Shown here: positions 58,844-64,000 of the stretch, in pieces | Layout: every line of letters starts with the position of its first letter | How positions within the stretch are numbered: the first letter of the stretch is position 1 | Source of the DNA: Bacillus multifaciens | GTDB taxonomy: Bacteria > Bacillota > Bacilli > Bacillales > Bacillaceae_G | Direction: 5' to 3' | Assembly (NCBI RefSeq): GCF_030756675.1 | Contig: NZ_JAVBXD010000023.1 | Coordinates: forward strand, 1 to 64,000 | DNA length: 64,000 bases | Notes under the pieces: generated by a model | Seen by the model: the letters and a program-made list of their open reading frames with translations, nothing else | The model's database searches: none | What the model was told of the DNA's origin: nothing | Program-made: the position numbers and the translations under genes

Positions 58844-59978
58844 ACGACATGTACAGTTTCGTAAACAAGACGGAACGCTTTATCGTGAGCAAGTTATGGG
58901 GACGAAAGGTTTTTCTGGTACGCAATCTATTTTGTATCACCACTACATGCCAACAGAAGTTGGGCATGCTTCTTTAGCACGGTCTTGTCGTGTGCAGTAC
59001 GAAGAAGATGTGGCGTTAGCGCATCGTCATTTTCGGACGAGAGAATATAGAAAAATAGGAGATGCCGTGAACGGAAGGAATTTTCTATTAGGAAATGAAG
59101 ACTTACTAATTGGAGTTGTAAACCCGGCAGAAAAGATGGATTATTTTTATCGCAATGGCGATGGAGATGAAATGCTATTTGTTCATTACGGATCTGGAAA
59201 AATTGAAACAATGTTTGGTACGATTCATTACCGAAAAGGAGATTATATTATCATTCCAATCGGTACGATTTACCGGGTAATCCCTGAAGCGGGAGAATCA
59301 AAACTTCTCGTTGTTGAAGCGAATAGTCAAATTACAACGCCTCGTAATTACCGCAATGAGTACGGACAATTGTTAGAACATAGTCCGTTTTGTGAGCGTG
59401 ATATTCGTGGTCCAGAGACGTTGGAAGCGTACGATGAAAAAGGTGAATTTGTTGTGATGACAAAATCTAGAGGATATATGCATAAACATGTTTTGCAGCA
59501 TCATCCTTTAGATGTTGTTGGATGGGATGGACATTTATATCCATGGGTATTTAATATTGAGGATTTTGAGCCAATTACAGGACGCATTCATCAGCCGCCA
59601 CCAGTGCACCAAACATTTGAGGGACATAACTTTGTTGTTTGCTCATTCGTTCCGCGTCTATATGATTATCATCCAGAAGCAATACCGGCACCGTATTATC
59701 ATAGCAATGTAAATAGTGATGAGGTGCTCTATTATGTAGAAGGTAATTTTATGAGCAGAAAAGGTGTAGAGGAAGGGTCTATTACGCTTCACCCAAGCGG
59801 TATTCCACATGGACCGCACCCTGGGAAAACAGAGGCTAGCCTTGGTAAAAAAGAAACAATCGAACTAGCGGTTATGATTGATACATTCCGTCCATTACGC
59901 GTTATAAAAGATGCGCATGATATGGAAGATGAGCAATACATGTATAGCTGGCTAGAACAAGGCACATATACCGTATAA
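58803..59978 (+). CDS. hmgA: Homogentisate 1,2-dioxygenase
   Basis: The 391-residue non-heme iron enzyme opens the ring of homogentisate to maleylacetoacetate. PRKRHVQFRKQDGTLYREQV at the start and the cupin metal region are present: IHQPPPVHQTFEGHNFVVCS with FVPRLYDYHPEAIPAPYYHS, then NSDEVLYYVEGNFMSRKG and HPSGIPHGPHPGKTE. ATG 58803 and ATG 58809 (MYYRRMGEL) are both possible; GCGGGGG favours the second. It completes tyrosine to fumarate and acetoacetate with its two upstream neighbours. Confidence 0.95.
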   Translation: MSMYYRRMGELPRKRHVQFRKQDGTLYREQVMGTKGFSGTQSILYHHYMPTEVGHASLARSCRVQYEEDVALAHRHFRTREYRKIGDAVNGRNFLLGNEDLLIGVVNPAEKMDYFYRNGDGDEMLFVHYGSGKIETMFGTIHYRKGDYIIIPIGTIYRVIPEAGESKLLVVEANSQITTPRNYRNEYGQLLEHSPFCERDIRGPETLEAYDEKGEFVVMTKSRGYMHKHVLQHHPLDVVGWDGHLYPWVFNIEDFEPITGRIHQPPPVHQTFEGHNFVVCSFVPRLYDYHPEAIPAPYYHSNVNSDEVLYYVEGNFMSRKGVEEGSITLHPSGIPHGPHPGKTEASLGKKETIELAVMIDTFRPLRVIKDAHDMEDEQYMYSWLEQGTYTV

Positions 59979-60281
59979 GATGTAAAGAACAACAAGCACA
60001 CTCATTTGATGGGTGTGCTTGTGCTCATAAAGGAATCGACTTATATAAAATACCAAAAATATTTGTAAAATGATATAAAAATATAGAAAAATAAACCATT
60101 ATTATGATTTTCATTTTACTTTAATTAGTAATACAATAACGAACCGCACTACTTTGGATCATTCAAAATAGTGGTGAAAGGACAAATTTCCCATTAAGTT
60201 ATTGACGAAAAAAGGTGAAATAAGTAAAATGAATGTAAATATTAAAATTTTCAGAAAATTATAAATGTTGAGGTGCTGAGT
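59979..60281. other. Intergenic region hmgA to amino acid permease
   Basis: AACAAGCACACTC / GGGTGTGCTTGT (59991-60021) is a hairpin that probably ends the tyrosine operon, although no strong T-run follows. The remaining AT-rich 260 bp hold the permease promoter. I see no T-box or other riboswitch signature. Confidence 0.6.
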
Positions 60282-61697
60282 ATGAAGCAAATTTTTCAAA
60301 AAAAGCCGATTACACAACTGTTGCAAGAGGGAAGTCAGAAGAAATTAGATCGAACATTAGGAGCGTTAGATTTAACGATGTTAGGGGTAGGGGCAATTGT
60401 TGGGACAGGTATTTTCGTCTTGACTGGGGTAGTTGCTGCGAAACATTCTGGACCTGCGATTATTTTATCTTTTGCGTTAGCCGCGCTAGCTTGTGCCTTT
60501 GCTGCCTTTTGCTATGCAGAATTTGCTTCTAGCGTACCGGTATCCGGTAGCGTATATACATATACATACGCAACGATGGGAGAAGTGTTTGCCTTTTTAA
60601 TTGGATGGGATTTAATGCTTGAGTACTTATTAGCAACGTCAGCTGTTGCTAATGGATGGTCCGCTTACTTTCAGTCTTTATTAAAGGGGTTTGGAATTCA
60701 AATTCCAACGATTTTAGCTTCTGCTCCTGGGGCAGGAAAAGGTGGAATTATTGATTTACCAGCTGTTTGTATTATTTTAATTATGACGATTCTTTTATCA
60801 CGAGGTGTTCGTGAAAGTGCCCGCGTAAATAATATTATGGTATTTATTAAATTAACCGTTGTACTATTGTTCATCTTTGCTGGGTTTAAGTATGTAAAAT
60901 CAGAAAACTGGACACCATTTATGCCGTTTGGTTTTGATGGCGTAATGGTAGGTGCAGCGACAGTATTCTTTGCTTTTATTGGTTTTGATGCTGTTTCAAC
61001 AGCGGCGGAAGAAGTAAAACGTCCGCAGCGTGATTTACCGATTGGTATTATAGCATCGTTATTAATTTGTACCGTTTTGTACATTGTTGTTTCGCTTATT
61101 TTGACAGGTATTGTACCGTATGGACAATTAAATATCTCAGATCCAGTAGCATTTGCACTTCAATTTATTGGACAAGATGGTTTAGCAGGCATTATTTCAG
61201 TAGGTGCTATTACAGGGATTACAACGGTTATGTTAGTTATGATGTATGGTCAAGTCCGAGTGTCGTATGCAATGAGTCGTGACGGTTTATTACCGAACCG
61301 TTTTGCGAAAGTACATCCGAAGTTTAAAACACCATTTTTAAATACATGGATAACAGGTATTGTAGCAGCGCTTATTTCAGGACTTGTTGACTTAAGTGTG
61401 TTAGCTCACCTTGTCAATATCGGAACTCTATCTGCGTTCGCACTTGTAGCAGTTGCGGTTATTGTAATGCGCAAAACACATCCGGATTTACCTCGTGCAT
61501 TTAAAGCGCCGCTTGTGCCAGTTTTACCAGCATTAACAGTGATCTTCTGTTTATATTTAATGCTTCAATTACCAGCAATTACATGGAAAAGCTTTGGGGT
61601 TTGGATGGTAATTGGAATAGGGGTTTACTTCCTATATAGCAGAAAGAATAGTAGGTTACACAAAGAATCTGTTGATAAAAAAACCGTAAATCTATAA
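60282..61697 (+). CDS. APC-family amino acid permease (cationic amino acid transporter type, YfnA-like)
   Basis: The 471-residue transporter has 12-13 TM helices. The CAT-type N-terminus is LDRTLGALDLTMLGVGAIVG-TGIFVLTG. SGSVYTYTYATMGEVFAFLI, FFAFIGFDAVSTAAEEVKRP and VSYAMSRDGLLPNRFAKVHP are family signatures. The substrate may be a branched-chain, aromatic or cationic amino acid. Its place behind the tyrosine genes makes tyrosine or phenylalanine uptake conceivable but unproven. ATG 60282 (MKQIF) follows GAGGTG; the GTG at 60273 is part of that site. Confidence 0.9.
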   Translation: MKQIFQKKPITQLLQEGSQKKLDRTLGALDLTMLGVGAIVGTGIFVLTGVVAAKHSGPAIILSFALAALACAFAAFCYAEFASSVPVSGSVYTYTYATMGEVFAFLIGWDLMLEYLLATSAVANGWSAYFQSLLKGFGIQIPTILASAPGAGKGGIIDLPAVCIILIMTILLSRGVRESARVNNIMVFIKLTVVLLFIFAGFKYVKSENWTPFMPFGFDGVMVGAATVFFAFIGFDAVSTAAEEVKRPQRDLPIGIIASLLICTVLYIVVSLILTGIVPYGQLNISDPVAFALQFIGQDGLAGIISVGAITGITTVMLVMMYGQVRVSYAMSRDGLLPNRFAKVHPKFKTPFLNTWITGIVAALISGLVDLSVLAHLVNIGTLSAFALVAVAVIVMRKTHPDLPRAFKAPLVPVLPALTVIFCLYLMLQLPAITWKSFGVWMVIGIGVYFLYSRKNSRLHKESVDKKTVNL

Positions 61698-61701
61698 AGT
61701 T

Positions 61702-61740
61702 AAAAGCCGTTCGTAGAAAAAGAACGGCTTTTTATTTTTG
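61702..61740 (+). terminator. Terminator after the amino acid permease gene
   Basis: AAAAGCCGTTC / GAACGGCTTTTT with a T-rich tail. Confidence 0.9.
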
Positions 61741-61844
61741 AAAATTTACATTTTTCTAAAAATGATATAAGATAAAAAATGGTCGCTAAAGTAAAATTTT
61801 GGGTGTTTGCTGGTTAAAAGTAGTGAGGGTAAAGGAGGGGGAAT

Positions 61845-63119
61845 ATGAAGAAAACATGGCAAGAATTAAAGCAGATGGATCGTAATGTTTGGATTCGATT
61901 TATTGGAGAAACGTTAAACGGAATCGCAATGATGATGTTAATGCCATTTTTTGCATTATATTTAAAAGATAAAGTAGATTCACTGCTACAAGTGGGAATT
62001 ATTATGGCGCTGTCTCCAATTGCGGCAAGTTTTGGTTCTCTTATAGGTGGCCGAATTGCCGATATTTATGGAAGAAAGCCAATTATGATATTTTCAATGG
62101 CTAGTAATGCGATTTTAATGCTGGGGTTCTTATTTATAGATGGGTTTATACCATATGCTGTTCTATCCGTTTGTTTAGGACTTAGTAATTCATTGTTCCA
62201 TCCAGCAGCTTCTGCGATGGTGGCTGATGTAACAGAACCTGAAAAGCGAACAGAAGCATACGGTTTGCTGCGAATGGGGCATAATATCGGAGCGGCAATT
62301 GGGCCGATTCTAGGTGCTTCAGTTGCATTGCTTTCTAAAACGGTTATTTTTATGATTGCGTCATCTTCTATGCTATTTTATGCATTACTCGTTTTACTAC
62401 TTATTCAAGAGACAATGCCAAAAGGTGCAATAACACAAACGAATAAGGAAGGGGAGACGAAACAATCTGTATGGAAAGTTGTGTTGCAAGATAAAATTTT
62501 ACTCATTTATTTGTTAGCGGGAATTGTTATTTCGATGGGGTTTTCCCAAACAGAGGGTATGCTTCCTCTTCATTTTGATAATGAATTGAAAGGGATATTT
62601 GGAATGAATAATCCATTTCCTTATTTAATGGCTATGAATGGGCTTTTGGTGGTTTTGTTTCAATTTCAAATTTCGAAATGGGCGACAGATAAACCGGTAG
62701 GAAAAACGATGCTATATGGCGCTTGGTTATTTGGGATCGGTCTTCTTGCAATCGGATGGCTTCCGAAATGGTTTGGCGGAATGGGAACAAATGCTACTGT
62801 AGTTCTTGTTACGCTATTAATTGTATATGCGATTTATACGTTAGGAGAAATGGTTATGTCTCCTGTCCAAATGACGTTTGTAGCAAATTTAGCACCAGAG
62901 CACTTGCGAGGGACGTATATGGGAGCGGCTAGCTTACAGTGGATTACAGGTAATGCGTTTGGTCCGCTACTTGGAGGTTTTTTACTTGATCGTTTGTTAG
63001 GTCACGTTTTGTTTACGATTTTAGGAATCGGATGTGTGATAGCAGGACTTGTTTACATATCATTAGATCGACTTGTAGAGCAAAGACAAAAAGACAACAT
63101 GGTAAAGCAAACGTCATAA
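61845..63119 (+). CDS. MFS transporter (multidrug efflux type)
   Basis: The 424-residue transporter has 12 TM helices and the MFS loop motif GGRIADIYGRKPIMIFSMAS between TM2 and TM3. The antiporter-type motif RMGHNIGAAIGPILGASVAL is in TM5. This favours drug/proton antiport (YttB/MdtH-like), and the substrate is unknown. It starts at ATG 61845 behind AGGAGGGGGA. A dispersed repeat begins at its stop codon. Confidence 0.9.
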   Translation: MKKTWQELKQMDRNVWIRFIGETLNGIAMMMLMPFFALYLKDKVDSLLQVGIIMALSPIAASFGSLIGGRIADIYGRKPIMIFSMASNAILMLGFLFIDGFIPYAVLSVCLGLSNSLFHPAASAMVADVTEPEKRTEAYGLLRMGHNIGAAIGPILGASVALLSKTVIFMIASSSMLFYALLVLLLIQETMPKGAITQTNKEGETKQSVWKVVLQDKILLIYLLAGIVISMGFSQTEGMLPLHFDNELKGIFGMNNPFPYLMAMNGLLVVLFQFQISKWATDKPVGKTMLYGAWLFGIGLLAIGWLPKWFGGMGTNATVVLVTLLIVYAIYTLGEMVMSPVQMTFVANLAPEHLRGTYMGAASLQWITGNAFGPLLGGFLLDRLLGHVLFTILGIGCVIAGLVYISLDRLVEQRQKDNMVKQTS

Positions 63120-63180
63120 AGTGAAACTTTACTCAATGGGGGCTGCATCCCTCACCAATCGGGCTTTTACGAGATAAGGT
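63119..63180 (-). repeat. AGTTTCACTTTAT element, copy 7
   Basis: On the minus strand CTCGTAAAAGCCCGATTGGT, GAGGGATGCAGCCCCCATTG and AGTAAAGTTTCACTTTA occur, matching the element at 26.8 kb in reverse orientation. It starts at the MFS stop codon. The rest up to 63366 holds the ddl promoter (TACAAT at 63325). Confidence 0.72.
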
Positions 63181-63366
63181 TTTCATTATACACAAATAGA
63201 TGCTTTTTCTCATATTATTAGGTATATAACTAGAGAAATTGTTGTGTTGACGCGGCTATCTTACTATTTGTGGACAGTTTCACCTTTTACGAAAATAGGA
63301 ACTATCTATTTTTGTAAAAAGTGCTACAATAGAAAAATGAAAACAAACGATTAGGGTGATTTCATT

Positions 63367-64000
63367 ATGAAAATTAAATTAGGTTTATTATATGGTGGAA
63401 AATCAGCGGAGCATCAAGTTTCTTTACAAACGGCTCTTGCTGTTAGTAAAGCGTTAGATCAAGAAAAATTTGAGGTTCATCCAATTTATATTACTGAACA
63501 AGGACAATGGGTTCGCGGTGAGCGTATTGAAGGTGAAGTAAACAGCGTTCAAGCGTTGCAACTGAACGGAGAAGAGAACGCAATTTCTCCTTTATCATTA
63601 AGTTCAGAGATTATCCCGATGTCAGCTTCTGATAAAGAGAATGCCATCGATGTAATTTTCCCGTTATTACATGGGCCAAATGGTGAAGATGGAACCGTAC
63701 AAGGTTTGTTAGAACTTATGAATATTCCATATGTAGGGAACGGTGTATTAGCATCGGCTGCTGGTATGGATAAAGTTGTTATGAAAAATATTTTTGCAGA
63801 AGCGGGCTTACCGCAAGCAAAATATGTTTCGTTCATTCGCAGTGTTTGGGAGAAAAATCGCACAGAAGCGTATGAAAAAGTGGAAGAAACATTAGGCTAT
63901 CCATGTTTCGTGAAACCAGCAAATCTTGGTTCGAGCGTTGGAATTAATAAGTGTAAAAATCGTGCTGAGTTAGAGAGTGCATTTGAAGAAGCGTTCCAAT
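63367..64000 (+). CDS. ddl: D-alanine--D-alanine ligase, 5' part (cut by window end)
   Basis: The first ~211 residues of an ATP-grasp ligase that makes the D-Ala-D-Ala dipeptide for peptidoglycan. [20 protein letters not shown] is the N-terminal signature. [40 protein letters not shown] and [20 protein letters not shown] follow, with the ATP-binding Lys. The ribosome site TAGGGTGATTTC precedes ATG 63367. The frame is open to the window edge; the C-terminal part lies beyond. Confidence 0.96.
   Translation, partial: MKIKLGLLYGGKSAEHQVSLQTALAVSKALDQEKFEVHPIYITEQGQWVRGERIEGEVNSVQALQLNGEENAISPLSLSSEIIPMSASDKENAIDVIFPLLHGPNGEDGTVQGLLELMNIPYVGNGVLASAAGMDKVVMKNIFAEAGLPQAKYVSFIRSVWEKNRTEAYEKVEETLGYPCFVKPANLGSSVGINKCKNRAELESAFEEAFQ

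Noticed and set aside
60033-60281. Possible T-box leader before the amino acid permease
   Set aside because: No AGGGTGGNACCGCG box or specifier-loop arrangement could be found.

Overview
The window is chromosomal DNA of a Bacillus cereus group organism. The evidence is the low G+C content, the conserved order rocF / cdaA-cdaR-glmM-glmS, the large tRNA cluster after an rRNA operon, and at least two families of dispersed repeats typical of this group. All assignments come from reading the sequence; no database was searched.

Layout. (1) 1-1260: the 3' end of a 23S rRNA, a 5S rRNA and nine tRNAs (Asn, Thr, Glu, Val, Tyr, Gln, Lys, Gly, Ala). (2) 1.7-9.9 kb: conserved core. Glycerate kinase and arginase are followed by the c-di-AMP cyclase/GlcN-phosphate operon and glmS with its self-cleaving ribozyme leader. 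(3) 9.9-25.3 kb: an accessory region starting exactly at the expected Tn7 attachment site. A frameshifted tnsA begins behind a TGT-initiated end 24 bp after the glmS stop, and a second, more decayed copy of that end lies at about 19.96 kb. The cargo includes an S9 peptidase, an alkylation-repair set (alkA, adaA, adaB, a SplB-like radical SAM gene), a DUF1801 gene with a decayed partial duplicate, a GNAT acetyltransferase with a leader peptide, mqo, a truncated aminoglycoside-phosphotransferase-type gene, a G+C-rich HemK-family methyltransferase, mug, bcrC, and a SCIFF RiPP pair (49-residue six-cysteine precursor plus radical SAM/SPASM maturase). Three TGTGA-N6-TCACA sites spaced exactly 31 bp apart lie upstream of the SCIFF precursor, which suggests Fnr control under anaerobiosis.

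(4) 25.7-40.5 kb: a C4-dicarboxylate sensing and uptake cluster (binding protein, DctS/DctR, permease), two lipoproteins, a TetR-regulated YhgE/Pip-like membrane protein, proC, glcU, GNAT and Nudix genes, and modAB with a HTH/periplasmic-binding-protein-like regulator. (5) 40.5-43.1 kb: a compact array of tiny membrane-peptide genes plus a yxeA-like gene. Five promoters share a 41-bp element with a TTACA-N4-TGTAA core followed, after exactly 18 bp, by a -10 box. This matches the recognition pattern of BceR/YxdJ-type antimicrobial-peptide-responsive regulators, although no such regulator is encoded here. (6) 43.3-56.2 kb: TatD-type hydrolase, lytic transglycosylase, DUF4931 gene, a 25-residue PSM-like peptide, an ABC-F ribosome-protection gene behind a leader ORF and attenuator, a LnrJKLMN-like two-component/ABC system, a HAD phosphatase, and a tandem triplet of 36-residue hydrophobic peptides. 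(7) 56.6-64 kb: tyrosine degradation (hppD, a FAH-family gene, hmgA) with an upstream cre-like site and a G(T)7 microsatellite, an amino acid permease, an MFS transporter, and the start of ddl, cut by the window edge.

The most interesting points are the complete SCIFF locus with phased Fnr-type sites in a Bacillus, the BceR-type micro-regulon of small peptides, the Tn7-like remnants at glmS, and two antibiotic-resistance-type genes preceded by attenuation leaders.
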